Both the position numbers and the translations under genes were made by a program. The notes below the pieces were generated by a model, which had not been told where the DNA came from, did not search any database, and was given only the letters and a program-made list of their open reading frames with translations. Below are positions 1-8,708 of a DNA stretch of 64,000 nt, piece after piece. The stretch comes from an uncultured Alphaproteobacteria bacterium (GTDB taxonomy: Bacteria > Pseudomonadota > Alphaproteobacteria > Puniceispirillales > UBA1172), in the NCBI GenBank assembly GCA_937952245.1, contig CALFYS010000116.1, positions 29,310-93,309 on the forward strand, written 5' to 3'. How positions within the stretch are numbered: the stretch's first letter is position 1; each line of letters starts with the position of its first letter.

Positions 1-660
1 CGTCTCACCAAGCAGCGCATCAATATTATAACCGCCAACACGGCGCTGAACTTTCGGGAAACGGCGGGTGATTTCATCTTGTTCTGAGGTGGCTAATGCC
101 AGCAGATCAGCATCAAGGCCTTGGGTGGGATCGGCCTGCCCAAATCGCCGCAATGTCCCATCGGCCAGCATCGCCTCCAGCCCCCGAACATTATCCTGCA
201 TTTTGCCGTAGCGAATGGAACGCGACCCGCAAGAATTATTCGCCGTCATCCCCCCGATGGTGGCGCGGGATGAGGTCGAGACATCCACAGGATACCACCA
301 GCCATCTGCTTTCAGGCGGCGGTTCAGATCATCCAGCACCATCCCCGGCTGAACGGTGATGTGACCGGCCTCGGCATCGTAATCCAACACATTGTTCAGA
401 TGCTGGGTGAAATCCACCACCAGCGCGTCATTGACGGTTTGGCCGGATTGCGATGTGCCGCCACCACGGGGCAAAAGCGCGATGCCTTCTGACTTGGCAA
501 AATCAAGGCCAGCTTCGACATCTTCCCATGTTTTGGGGATTAAAACCGCCTTCGGCATGATCTGATAAATTGAGGCATCCGTGGCGTAACGCCCTCGATC
601 AAAACGTTGATCAAGCACCTCACCTTTTATTTGATTTTTTAACCGAATATAATCAACCAT
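1..660 (-). CDS. FAD-linked oxidase (GlcD/YdiJ-like), N-terminal part
   Basis: The reading frame is open from an ATG at 660 to the window edge, so only the first 220 residues are visible. Residues 64-74 read PRGGGTSQSGQ, the FAD pyrophosphate-binding loop of the vanillyl-alcohol-oxidase/PCMH fold, and residues 135-146 (IGGMTANNSCGS) are the second FAD-contacting segment. These proteins oxidise 2-hydroxyacids such as glycolate, lactate or 2-hydroxyglutarate. The short spacing from the divergent serine-glyoxylate aminotransferase suggests glyoxylate chemistry, but this is inference. A good ribosome site (AGAGAGGT) lies about 8 nt before the start. The C-terminal substrate domain and any Fe-S domain lie outside the window, so the substrate cannot be named. 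Confidence 0.85.
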   Translation of the reverse strand, partial: MVDYIRLKNQIKGEVLDQRFDRGRYATDASIYQIMPKAVLIPKTWEDVEAGLDFAKSEGIALLPRGGGTSQSGQTVNDALVVDFTQHLNNVLDYDAEAGHITVQPGMVLDDLNRRLKADGWWYPVDVSTSSRATIGGMTANNSCGSRSIRYGKMQDNVRGLEAMLADGTLRRFGQADPTQGLDADLLALATSEQDEITRRFPKVQRRVGGYNIDALLGET

Positions 661-743
661 AAACCTTGACCTCTCTATGTTTAACCTTCACTGTTAGAAC
701 AAGTCAGTGCAACAATTTTCTTACATAATTTTTGGTATTCGAC

Positions 744-1910
744 ATGAGATCAGGACGTCATTTTTTGCAAATCCCTGGCCCGACCAATACGCCAGACCGT
801 ATCCTTCGGGCGATGCACCGCGCGGTGATGGATCACCGTGGGCCTGAATTTTCAGAACTGGGTCATAGCCTTCTTCAAGATTTGAAATCTGTCTTCAAAA
901 CCCAAACGCGGGTGGTGATTTATCCCGCCTCGGGGACAGGGGCTTGGGAAGCGGCGCTGATCAACACTTTATCCCCCGGGGATAAAGTCTTGATGTATGA
1001 AACAGGGCAATTTGCAACCTTGTGGAAAAACATGGCCACTAAATTAGGGTTTGAGCCAGTGTTTATGCAGGGCGATTGGCGGCAAGGCACAAACGCTGAT
1101 GCTATTGGCGCGCAATTGGCCGCCGATAAATCCCATGCGATCAAAGCCGTTTGCGTCGTGCATAATGACACGTCAACAGGGATTACCTCTGATATTCCGG
1201 CGGTGCGGGCGGCGATTGATGCGGCTGGCCATCCGGCGTTATTGATGGTTGATACGATTTCATCCTTGGCCTCGATTGATTTCAGAACTGATGAATGGGG
1301 GGTTGATGTGGTGGTGGCGGGCTCACAAAAAGGGCTGATGTTGCCGCCCGGCCTGTCGTTTAACACGATTTCCGATAAAGCTTGGGCGGCGTGCCAGAAC
1401 GGTGGTGATCGCCGGTCTTATTGGGATTGGCGTGATATGGCAGGGCCAAATGACCAAGGGTATTTCCCTTACACCCCCGCCACGACCTTGCTTTATGGCT
1501 TGCGGGAAGCTCTTGATATGCTGGCTGAAGAAGGGTTGGAAAATGTCTTTGCCCGTCATGCCCGCCATGCTGAAGCGACACGGCGCGCGGTGGAAAGCTG
1601 GGGGCTGGAAATTTTGGCCAGCAACCCCAATGAACGTTCCAACAGTTTGACAGCGGTGTTGATGCCCGATGGCAAAGGCGCGGATGACTTGCGGGCGGAA
1701 ATCCTTGATGGGTTTGATATGTCACTGGGCACGGGGCTGAATAAGATCGCGGATCGTGTTTTCAGGATCGGCCATCTCGGGGATTTTAACGATTTGATGC
1801 TGATGGGCACGTTATGCGGTGTTGAAATGGGGCTGATGCGTAATGGCGTTAAGCACCAAGCCGGCGGCGCTCAAGCGGCGATGACCTACCTTGCTGAACA
1901 TCGGTCTTGA
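744..1910 (+). CDS. sgaA: Serine-glyoxylate aminotransferase (class V)
   Basis: PLP enzyme that transfers the amino group of serine to glyoxylate, giving hydroxypyruvate and glycine. The protein (388 aa) opens with HFLQIPGPTNTPDRILRAM, carries YPASGTGAWE near residue 60, the PLP-holding VDTISS and the Schiff-base lysine in VAGSQKGLMLPPG near residue 200; this closely matches the SgaA type of methylotrophs as I remember it. An in-frame TTG at 732 exists, but ATG 744 gives the usual N-terminus. It is divergent from the FAD oxidase; the gap holds a weak CACTG-N11-CAGTG inverted repeat (689-709). The following exporter overlaps its end by 20 nt. Alternatives are alanine-glyoxylate or ureidoglycine-glyoxylate aminotransferase. 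Confidence 0.82.
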   Translation: MRSGRHFLQIPGPTNTPDRILRAMHRAVMDHRGPEFSELGHSLLQDLKSVFKTQTRVVIYPASGTGAWEAALINTLSPGDKVLMYETGQFATLWKNMATKLGFEPVFMQGDWRQGTNADAIGAQLAADKSHAIKAVCVVHNDTSTGITSDIPAVRAAIDAAGHPALLMVDTISSLASIDFRTDEWGVDVVVAGSQKGLMLPPGLSFNTISDKAWAACQNGGDRRSYWDWRDMAGPNDQGYFPYTPATTLLYGLREALDMLAEEGLENVFARHARHAEATRRAVESWGLEILASNPNERSNSLTAVLMPDGKGADDLRAEILDGFDMSLGTGLNKIADRVFRIGHLGDFNDLMLMGTLCGVEMGLMRNGVKHQAGGAQAAMTYLAEHRS

Positions 1911-2661
1911 TCTGACGTTTAGCCAAGCGGCGATGATCCTTGTGGCATATTTATTTGCCGCGGTGACAAAGGGTTTAACAGGGCTTGGGTTTTCCAGCAC
2001 CTGTTTGCCCATTCTGGTCTTGACCCTTGGGCTTAAAGACGCCTTGCCCTTGGTGATCATCCCCTCCATCTATTCCAATTTAATTGTTATGCGGCAGGCG
2101 GGGCATTTCAAAGAAGCGGTTGTCCGGTTCTGGCCAATGCTGCTGGCGACATTGCCCGGGTTGGTGATCGGCCTTTGGGTGCTGACGTGGATTGATGGTG
2201 ATGTCGCGGGGGCGATATTCGGGCTTGTTTTATTGCTCTGGTGTGCTTTTTCATTCGCTAAACCTGATCTGCGGCTTGCCCCAAGATGGGAGCGGTGGTT
2301 GGCGCCTGTTTCCGGATGTTTTACCGGTATCGTCAATGGTTCCACAGGCTCACAAGTCCTGACAGTTGTGCCGTTCATGATGTCGCTGAAATTAGGGCGC
2401 GATCTATTTATCCAAGGGATTAATTGTTCCTTCACCATGTCCAGCGTGGTGATGGCGATTGGCCTTGGGCAATTGGGGTTTTATTCCCATGATGATGTGG
2501 TGATCTCGGTCTTTGGTATTGTTTTGGTGATCATTGGGGTGAAGGCGGGCAGCGCCATCCGCAACCATCTTTCAGAAAAACTCTTTCATCATGCCATCCT
2601 AACAATGCTGACCATTATGGGGTTGAGTTTAATTCTGCCGCTTCTCCGCCTTTCAATATAA
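1891..2661 (+). CDS. TauE/SafE family membrane exporter
   Basis: Inner-membrane permease of the TauE/SafE (DUF81) family, whose members export or import small anions such as sulfite, sulfoacetate or organic acids. The 256-residue protein shows about seven to eight hydrophobic helices, the family's KGLTGLGFS loop near residue 30 and the repeat-2 counterpart GIVNGSTGSQ near residue 143. The start is uncertain: TTG 1891 keeps the expected pre-helix residues (LDLTFSQAAM), whereas ATG 1933 would start inside the first helix. Its 20 nt overlap with sgaA argues for co-transcription. The nearest sulfonate gene (xsc) is 33 kb away, so a sulfite role is only one possibility. Confidence 0.8.
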   Translation: MLNIGLDLTFSQAAMILVAYLFAAVTKGLTGLGFSSTCLPILVLTLGLKDALPLVIIPSIYSNLIVMRQAGHFKEAVVRFWPMLLATLPGLVIGLWVLTWIDGDVAGAIFGLVLLLWCAFSFAKPDLRLAPRWERWLAPVSGCFTGIVNGSTGSQVLTVVPFMMSLKLGRDLFIQGINCSFTMSSVVMAIGLGQLGFYSHDDVVISVFGIVLVIIGVKAGSAIRNHLSEKLFHHAILTMLTIMGLSLILPLLRLSI

Positions 2662-2746
2662 TCAAAACAGCTTGATGACGTGATTTATGCTTTTCAGGTC
2701 TCTATGGCTGGGGCTATGGTAATCTCGTGTTTTGATGGAGGTCATG

Positions 2747-3604
2747 ATGAAATACACACCGGTCACGCCCGCCCCCGCTGATGCGGAAGCCCGCAAAGCG
2801 ATTAAGCCAGTTGTTTGTTATTCGCCGGAAACCTTGCCGCCTGTTGATACAGAAATGATGGCCAAGGCGCGCGCCAGTATGGAGAAAATTGACACGGTGA
2901 TTGTCCCGCCACGGGAAGCGGAATGTTTCCATGTCCCGCAAGGTCATTTTTTCCGCATTATCTCCACCGAAGGCCCGCAAGTGGGCGATTTGAATCTGTG
3001 GAATTATGACAATCCCGAAGAACGGTTTTATTCGGGCAAAACCCGCGCCCTTCATGGCACCCATATTTCAACAGGGGATCGGATGTGGTCCACCATCCCT
3101 TATTTAAGGCCGATGGTGACGGTCACCCATGACACGCTCGATTGGTACGGCTGGGATGAATTTGGCGGTTCTGTCCATGATGTGATTGGCACGCGTTGTG
3201 ATCCATACACCAATTATCTGTTGCATGAAGACCATTATCACCATTGCTGTCATTCCAATTTGACGCGGGCGTTCGGCAAGCATTTCGGCGATTACGCCAA
3301 AGGTGAATTGCTGGTGCATGATGTGATGAACGTCTTTATGTGCACAGGCTTTACCCTCGACACCCATCAATATTTCATGAAAGCAAGCCCTGTTCGCCCC
3401 GGCGATTACATCGAATTCTTTGCGGAAATGAATATTTTAGGCGGGCTTTCCGCTTGCCCCGGGGGGGATTGTTCCAGCGAACATTCCTCGGATGAAGCGG
3501 CGTGTTATCCGCTGGTGGTTGAAATTTATCGCCCTGACCCCGCCACGTTAGAAGGCTGGTCAGCCCCTCAAGTGAACGGCTATGACGGCAGTCACGGTCT
3601 TTAA
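2747..3604 (+). CDS. DUF1989 family protein (urea carboxylase-associated type)
   Basis: Protein of 285 aa of the DUF1989 family, whose members sit beside urea or guanidine carboxylase genes; some were shown to act as carboxyguanidine deiminase subunits. Visible hallmarks are a central GDLNLWNYDNPEERFYSGKTR stretch near residue 85, a His/Cys cluster (HEDHYHHCCHSN, about residue 160) and a second Cys-rich motif (CPGGDCSSEHSSDEAAC, about residue 240), which together look like a metal site. GGAGG at 2737-2741 sits 5 nt before ATG 2747, which decides the start over ATG 2744 or 2735. No urea carboxylase, biotin carboxylase or allophanate hydrolase gene is nearby, so the substrate is unknown. Confidence 0.8.
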   Translation: MKYTPVTPAPADAEARKAIKPVVCYSPETLPPVDTEMMAKARASMEKIDTVIVPPREAECFHVPQGHFFRIISTEGPQVGDLNLWNYDNPEERFYSGKTRALHGTHISTGDRMWSTIPYLRPMVTVTHDTLDWYGWDEFGGSVHDVIGTRCDPYTNYLLHEDHYHHCCHSNLTRAFGKHFGDYAKGELLVHDVMNVFMCTGFTLDTHQYFMKASPVRPGDYIEFFAEMNILGGLSACPGGDCSSEHSSDEAACYPLVVEIYRPDPATLEGWSAPQVNGYDGSHGL

Positions 3605-3638
3605 TCTTGCGGATTGTTAAACATACGGAATTAAGCTC

Positions 3639-4736
3639 ATGACAAATCTTCCCCAAACAATGCACGCTGTTCATCTGACTGGCCATGGCGGGATTGATCA
3701 ATTGGTTTATCGTGATGATGTGCCAACACCTGAGCCGAAACCCGGGCAGGTGATCATTAATGTTCGCGCGGCAGGGGTGAATAATACCGATATTAACACC
3801 CGCATTGGCTGGTATTCAAAATCCATCACTGGCGATACCAACGAAGGTGGGGCGGATGGTTTTGATGAGGTTGATGCCGATGATGCCAGCTGGTCAGGCC
3901 AGCCTTTGGTCTTCCCCCGCATCCAAGGCGCCGATTGCACAGGCGTGATTGTTGCCGTTGGTGAAGGGGTTGACCCTGCCCGTATCGGTGAACGTGTTTT
4001 GGTGCGCACCATGATGCAAGACCCTGACAATGACAGCCGATATTTTTGTTGGACGCTGGGGTCAGAATGCGATGGCGGTTTTGCTCAATTCACATCTGTT
4101 CCCGCCAAAGAAGCCTTTGTCATTAACAGCGATTGGAGCGATGTTGAATTGGCATCCATCCCTTGCGCTTATTCAACGGCTGAAAATATGCTCCACCGTA
4201 TTGGCCTTGGGGCAGAGCGGGTGTTGATCACGGGCGCGTCTGGCGGGGTTGGCTCGGCCGCTGTGCAATTGGCGAAATGCCGTGGGGCGGAAGTCATCGC
4301 CATGGCAGGGGCATCCAAAATTGATGCGATTAAGGCGATTGGCGCGGATCAAGTGATTGCTCGTGATGCTGATCTTCTGGAGGTCTTGGGGGCGGATGCG
4401 GTTGATGTTGTGGTTGATCTGGTGGGCGGCATCAACTGGCCGCAATTGCTGGATGTCATGCGGCGTGGCGGGCGGTATATCACCGCGGGCGCGATCGCGG
4501 GCCCGATCGTTGATCTTGATTTAAGGACGCTGTATCTGAAAGACCTGACGTTGAAAGGCAGCACATGGCAAGATGTTGAAGCCTTCACCAATTTGATTTC
4601 CTTAATTGAAAACAATCAAATTGCGCCGCTGATTGCCGCGACTTTCCCGTTGCATGAGATTGGCAAAGCACAAGAGATGTTTTTGGATAAAGGCTTTGTG
4701 GGTAAAATCGTCTTAACAATCCCTGAGGTTGAATAA
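3639..4736 (+). CDS. MDR-superfamily NADPH:quinone oxidoreductase-like enzyme
   Basis: Medium-chain dehydrogenase/reductase of 365 aa. The N-terminal GroES-like domain (residues about 1-150) contains GVNNTDINTRIGWYS and lacks the structural-zinc cysteine cluster of classical alcohol dehydrogenases; the Rossmann domain carries VLITGASGGVGSAAVQLAK around residue 190. Such enzymes reduce quinones, enones or acryloyl-type substrates with NADPH. An acidic insertion (residues about 60-80, rich in Asp/Glu) separates two conserved blocks of the N-terminal domain. It lies 34 nt after the DUF1989 gene on the same strand and may be co-transcribed. The substrate cannot be read from sequence. Confidence 0.8.
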   Translation: MTNLPQTMHAVHLTGHGGIDQLVYRDDVPTPEPKPGQVIINVRAAGVNNTDINTRIGWYSKSITGDTNEGGADGFDEVDADDASWSGQPLVFPRIQGADCTGVIVAVGEGVDPARIGERVLVRTMMQDPDNDSRYFCWTLGSECDGGFAQFTSVPAKEAFVINSDWSDVELASIPCAYSTAENMLHRIGLGAERVLITGASGGVGSAAVQLAKCRGAEVIAMAGASKIDAIKAIGADQVIARDADLLEVLGADAVDVVVDLVGGINWPQLLDVMRRGGRYITAGAIAGPIVDLDLRTLYLKDLTLKGSTWQDVEAFTNLISLIENNQIAPLIAATFPLHEIGKAQEMFLDKGFVGKIVLTIPEVE

Positions 4737-4744
4737 AGGGCAAT

Positions 4745-4791
4745 CTAGTAAAAAGATGGCCTAATAAAAAGCCAGCCTAGTAAAAGATGCC
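4745..4791. repeat. Three imperfect tandem repeats of 15-16 bp
   Basis: The intergenic segment after the MDR gene contains CTAGTAAAAAGATGGC (4745-4760), CTAATAAAAAGCCAGC (4761-4776) and CTAGTAAAAGATGCC (4777-4791) head to tail. It begins 8 nt after the stop codon and ends 25 nt before the next start. It may be a decayed micro-duplication or a regulator array; nothing else explains it. Confidence 0.7.
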
Positions 4792-4816
4792 AATGATAAG
4801 GTGAAATAATCATCCC

Positions 4817-5938
4817 ATGAAAATTACAGCAATTGATGTTCATGCCGTTCATTTGCCCTACGCTGGCGGGGTTTATCGCCTGTCCGGTGGGCGTGAATAT
4901 CATGGGTTTGATGCCACGATCATCCGCATGGAAACCGATACAGGGCTGGAAGGCTGGGGGGAATCCACCCCCTTTGGCGCAAGTTATATCGCCGCCCATG
5001 CCAGCGGGGTCAGGTCAGCGTTGGATGAATTGGCGCCTGCAGTTTTGGGGATGGACCCGCGCTCAACCGACCGTGTGAATGATCGCATGGACGCGGTGAT
5101 GAAAGGCCAGAACGCCGCCAAAACCGCTTTGGATGTCGCGCTTTGGGATATTATGGGCAAGGCTTTTGACCGACCGGTGGTGGAACTCTTGGGCGGCAGG
5201 GTGGATGGCCGTATCCCCGTGATTTCATCAATTGGTGGCGATACGCCGGAGGCGATGCGCGCGTCGGTTGCCGCCCATCGTGCGCAAGGGTTTAAAGGCC
5301 ATTCGATTAAAATTGGCGCAAGCGAAGATGAAGGCGGGCCCAAATTAGACGCCGAACGGATCAAAGCTTGTCTTGCTGATCACGCCGAGGGCGAATGGTT
5401 TTTGGTTGATGCCAATGGCGGGCTTTCGGTTGAACATGGCTTGCGGATGCTCTCGCTCTTGCCCCAAGATTTGGATTTCGTCCTTGAAGCGCCTTGCGCC
5501 AGTTGGGCGGAGACCATGACCCTGCGCCAAAAAACCAATCGTCCGATTTTGCTGGATGAATTGATTGAAAATGACGATGATATTATCCACGCCATCCGGC
5601 ATGATGTTGCCGATGGGATTGGCATTAAAATTTCCAAGCAAGGCGGGCTGACGGCAAGTCGCCGCCAACGTGATATTTGCCGCGCCGCTGGTTTGGTGAT
5701 GAGCGTTCAGGATACCGTTGGATCAGACCTTGCCTTTGCCGCTATTTTGCATATGGCGCAATCTGTGCCGCGGCATTTGTTGCGTTGCGCCTTGGATACC
5801 CGTGCTATGGTCAGTTTAACAACCGCCCTGTTTGATGCGCCGATTGTTGATGGCGGCGTGATGGCGCCGCAAGACGCGGGGCTAGGCGTGACCCCGGATC
5901 GGGCGGTGTTGGGATCACCTGTCGCCAGCTATCGGTAA
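4817..5938 (+). CDS. Mandelate racemase / muconate-lactonizing enzyme family protein
   Basis: Enolase-superfamily enzyme (373 aa) that abstracts a proton alpha to a carboxylate, then racemises, epimerises or dehydrates the substrate. The capping domain is residues 1-120 and the barrel follows. Metal ligands can be read as D198 (LVDANGG), E224 (VLEAPC) and D247/E248 (LLDE); candidate acid/base lysines are K165 (SIKIG) and K271 (IKISKQGG), as in the MLE/dipeptide-epimerase side of the family. The SSIGGDTPE and EAPCASW blocks resemble 3-hydroxyproline dehydratases and hydroxyproline-betaine epimerases, but context does not support a proline role. It heads the nucleoside gene run, 17 nt before the kinase gene. 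Confidence 0.82.
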   Translation: MKITAIDVHAVHLPYAGGVYRLSGGREYHGFDATIIRMETDTGLEGWGESTPFGASYIAAHASGVRSALDELAPAVLGMDPRSTDRVNDRMDAVMKGQNAAKTALDVALWDIMGKAFDRPVVELLGGRVDGRIPVISSIGGDTPEAMRASVAAHRAQGFKGHSIKIGASEDEGGPKLDAERIKACLADHAEGEWFLVDANGGLSVEHGLRMLSLLPQDLDFVLEAPCASWAETMTLRQKTNRPILLDELIENDDDIIHAIRHDVADGIGIKISKQGGLTASRRQRDICRAAGLVMSVQDTVGSDLAFAAILHMAQSVPRHLLRCALDTRAMVSLTTALFDAPIVDGGVMAPQDAGLGVTPDRAVLGSPVASYR

Positions 5939-5955
5939 CCAAGAAAGGAAGCGGT

Positions 5956-6831
5956 ATGACGATTTATAATCTGGGTTCGATCAATATTGATCATATCTAT
6001 ACTTTGCCGCATTTGGTGCGGGCAGGGGAGACATTGGCGGCGACAGAAACACAATCGGCCTTGGGCGGCAAAGGGGCTAATCAATCGATTGCCATCGCTC
6101 GGGCGGGTGGTCAGGTGCGCCATGGCGGGATGATCAATCAAGGTGATGCCTCTTGGCTGGATCAGATGATTGACGCTGGCGTGGATACATCTTTTGTTGT
6201 TTTTGGTGATCTGCCCACGGGCCACGCTATTGTTGCGGTGGATGCGGCCTCGGCGGAAAATCAGATTATCCTAAGCCCATCCAGCAATGCCCATATCCCT
6301 GATCAATTAATTGAAAAACTGCTGGCCGATGCGACGGCTGAAGATTGGGCATTGGCGCAGAATGAAACCAATAAAACCGCGGATTTTCTGCAAGCCGCGA
6401 AATCAAAAGGCATGAAGATTTGTTACAGCGCCGCGCCGTTTATCGCTGATATTACCGCCGGGCTTTTGCCGCTGGTGGATCTGTTGATCGTCAATGAAGG
6501 CGAGCATCAGGATTTAAAAAACCATCTTGACGATGGTCATTATGGGGATGATTTTGGCCTTGATCATTTGATCATCACCAAAGGCGGCGATGGGGCGATT
6601 TATCAAGGCGTGGATGGAGAATTTGCGATGCCTGCCTATGCCGTTGAAGCGGTGGATACCACCGGCGCGGGGGATACGTATTTGGGCTATGTCTTGGCGG
6701 GGCTTGACCAAGGGATGGGGGTGAAAGCCGCCATGGAATTGGCCTCAAAAGCTGCCGCCATCCAAGTCACGCGATTAGGCGCTAGTGCCGCCATCCCCAG
6801 CAAAACAGAAGTTGAAAACACAGTATTTTAA
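5956..6831 (+). CDS. PfkB-family (ribokinase-like) sugar kinase
   Basis: ATP-dependent sugar kinase of 291 aa. The N-terminal signature GGKGANQSIAIARAGG (about residue 40) and the C-terminal DTTGAGD motif (residues 234-240, D240 the catalytic base) are both intact, as is NEGE near residue 180. Ribokinase would phosphorylate the ribose released by the nucleoside hydrolase encoded 10 nt downstream, feeding ribose 5-phosphate to the pentose pathway. AGGAAG precedes the ATG at a normal distance. A kinase for another pentose or a nucleoside is possible; the operon favours ribose. Confidence 0.85.
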   Translation: MTIYNLGSINIDHIYTLPHLVRAGETLAATETQSALGGKGANQSIAIARAGGQVRHGGMINQGDASWLDQMIDAGVDTSFVVFGDLPTGHAIVAVDAASAENQIILSPSSNAHIPDQLIEKLLADATAEDWALAQNETNKTADFLQAAKSKGMKICYSAAPFIADITAGLLPLVDLLIVNEGEHQDLKNHLDDGHYGDDFGLDHLIITKGGDGAIYQGVDGEFAMPAYAVEAVDTTGAGDTYLGYVLAGLDQGMGVKAAMELASKAAAIQVTRLGASAAIPSKTEVENTVF

Positions 6832-6841
6832 TAGAGAGACC

Positions 6842-7795
6842 ATGACCACCAAACTGATCATTGATACAGACCCCGGCATTGATGATGCCATGGCCATTCA
6901 TTATGCCTTCGCCCATCCCGATATTGAGGTGCTGGCGCTGACCACTGTTTTTGGCAATGTCTGGGTTGAACAAGCCACCCGCAATGCCCTTATCTTGGCG
7001 GAACAAGCCCATTACCCTTGCCTTGTGGCACAAGGCGCGGATAGGCCCATCACCATGACCCCGAATGATCCGTCGCATTATGTCCATGGCGATGAAGGCT
7101 TTGGCGATGTGCCCGCCATGACGCCAACAGGCCAGCCAGACCCGCGCCCTGCCCATGAAGTGATCGCTGAACTTTGTCGGCAATACCCTGGGGAGGTTGT
7201 GTTAGCGCCAGTGGGGCCCTTGACCAATATCGCAAGACTTCTCGATTATGACCCTGAAATCACATCTTATGTTAAAAAGCTGGTGATTATGGGCGGGGCT
7301 GTTTTTTGTAAGGGCAATGTCAGTGACTATGCTGAGGCGAATATCTGGAATGACCCCCACGCGGCGGATCAAGTTTTTGCCGCCGATTGGCCGATTGAAT
7401 TGATCGGGCTGGACATCACCCAAAACATTAAATGTGATGCCAATGATTTTCAGGGGCTTGAAAACGCCGCGCCTGAAATTGGCGGCTTCCTTAATCGCAT
7501 TTCAAAATTTTACATCAAATTTTACCATTCCATTATGGGTGAACACGTCTGTTTGATGCATGACCCCACCGCGATTGTCGCCATCACCAACCCTGAATTG
7601 ATCGAATATCAAGCCGTACCGCTCCATGTCATTGGCGATGGTGAGGCGATTGGCCAAACCGCGCCATCAGATGATCAAACCCGCCGTCCTGTCAAGGTGG
7701 CGGTGAAGGCCGATGGCGCAAAAATTTGCAAGACATTTCTGGACATTTCCGCTGAAACAGACACAATAAAGAATAATCGTTTAAACGCTGGTTAA
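6842..7795 (+). CDS. Ribonucleoside hydrolase (IunH/RihA-type)
   Basis: Ca2+-dependent nucleoside N-ribohydrolase of 317 aa that splits nucleosides into base and ribose in the cytoplasm. The family signature DTDPGIDDA occupies residues 8-16, PVGPLTNIARLL is near residue 125, and VIMGGAV near residue 155; the C-terminal Asp ligand probably lies in MHDPTAI near residue 240. ATG 6842 follows an AGAGA ribosome site. Base preference (purine, pyrimidine or both) cannot be read, although cdd and upp at the same locus suggest pyrimidines are included. It sits between the sugar kinase and a 2OG oxygenase in an apparently single transcription unit. Confidence 0.9.
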   Translation: MTTKLIIDTDPGIDDAMAIHYAFAHPDIEVLALTTVFGNVWVEQATRNALILAEQAHYPCLVAQGADRPITMTPNDPSHYVHGDEGFGDVPAMTPTGQPDPRPAHEVIAELCRQYPGEVVLAPVGPLTNIARLLDYDPEITSYVKKLVIMGGAVFCKGNVSDYAEANIWNDPHAADQVFAADWPIELIGLDITQNIKCDANDFQGLENAAPEIGGFLNRISKFYIKFYHSIMGEHVCLMHDPTAIVAITNPELIEYQAVPLHVIGDGEAIGQTAPSDDQTRRPVKVAVKADGAKICKTFLDISAETDTIKNNRLNAG

Positions 7796-7826
7796 TCCGC
7801 GTTGAATAAATATTTTTTGGGGATGA

Positions 7827-8681
7827 ATGGTTGTTCAAATGAACGTCCAAACAGTTGATTATAAAGATAAAAATGCACGCTCCGCGCTAGCGACCTCGCT
7901 TCGTGAAACTGGTTTTGCGGTTTTGGTGAATCACCCCATTACCCCAAAACGAATCAATGAAGCCTATGATGATTGGGCGGATTTCTTTGCCAGTGATAGC
8001 AAGCAAGATTGGTTGTTTGATCCTGAACATCAGGATGGGTTTTTTCCGTTTAAATCTGAAAACGCCAAAGGCGCGTCGGAAAAAGATTTAAAAGAATTTT
8101 ATCATGTTTATTCATGGGGGCGGGTGCCCGACAGTTTAAACACCATGACACGGGCGCTTTATGCTGATCTGGTGCAATTGGGTCAGGAATTGCTGTCATG
8201 GCTGGATGCTGAAATGCCGGCGGATTTGCAAGCCACGATGACGTCTTCATTGGCATCAATGATGGATGGCAGCGCCCAAAGCTTGTTCCGGATTTTGCAT
8301 TACCCGCCGGTGATGGGTGACGCGCCTCAAAACGCGATCCGCGCCGCCGCCCATGAAGATATTAACTTGATCACGCTGTTATTGGCGGGGTCACGCCCCG
8401 GGCTTGAAGCCCAAGATACCGAAGGCAATTGGCATAGCGTCAGTTGTGACCCGGGCATGATCACCATCAATAATGGCGATATGTTATCACTGGCAACCGA
8501 TGGGTATTACCCATCCACCACCCACCGTGTGGTGAATCCCGACGATGGCGAAGGGATTGCCAATGAATCGCGATATTCAATGCCGATGTTCTTGCATCCG
8601 CGGCCGGAAGCGCCGCTGAAGGAAGGGTTCACGGCGGATATGTTCCTGCAACAACGATTGCGGGAAATCGGACTAAAATAA
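7827..8681 (+). CDS. 2-oxoglutarate/Fe(II) oxygenase, isopenicillin-N-synthase family
   Basis: Non-heme iron oxygenase of 284 aa. The facial triad is visible as H176-E-D178 (AAHEDIN) and H233 (STTHRV), and R249-x-S251 (ESRYSMP) is the 2-oxoglutarate carboxylate clamp. The N-terminal domain (residues 20-100) has the usual GFAVLVNHPI start. Family members hydroxylate or desaturate small molecules; some, such as fungal thymine-7-hydroxylase and pyrimidine nucleoside 2'-hydroxylase, act on bases or nucleosides. Placement between nucleoside hydrolase and the nucleoside importer makes a nucleoside or base the likely substrate (inference). GGGG lies before ATG 7827; ATG 7839 is an alternative start. 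Confidence 0.88.
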   Translation: MVVQMNVQTVDYKDKNARSALATSLRETGFAVLVNHPITPKRINEAYDDWADFFASDSKQDWLFDPEHQDGFFPFKSENAKGASEKDLKEFYHVYSWGRVPDSLNTMTRALYADLVQLGQELLSWLDAEMPADLQATMTSSLASMMDGSAQSLFRILHYPPVMGDAPQNAIRAAAHEDINLITLLLAGSRPGLEAQDTEGNWHSVSCDPGMITINNGDMLSLATDGYYPSTTHRVVNPDDGEGIANESRYSMPMFLHPRPEAPLKEGFTADMFLQQRLREIGLK

Positions 8682-8708
8682 AAAAATAATGGTTAAACGG
8701 AGATGATC

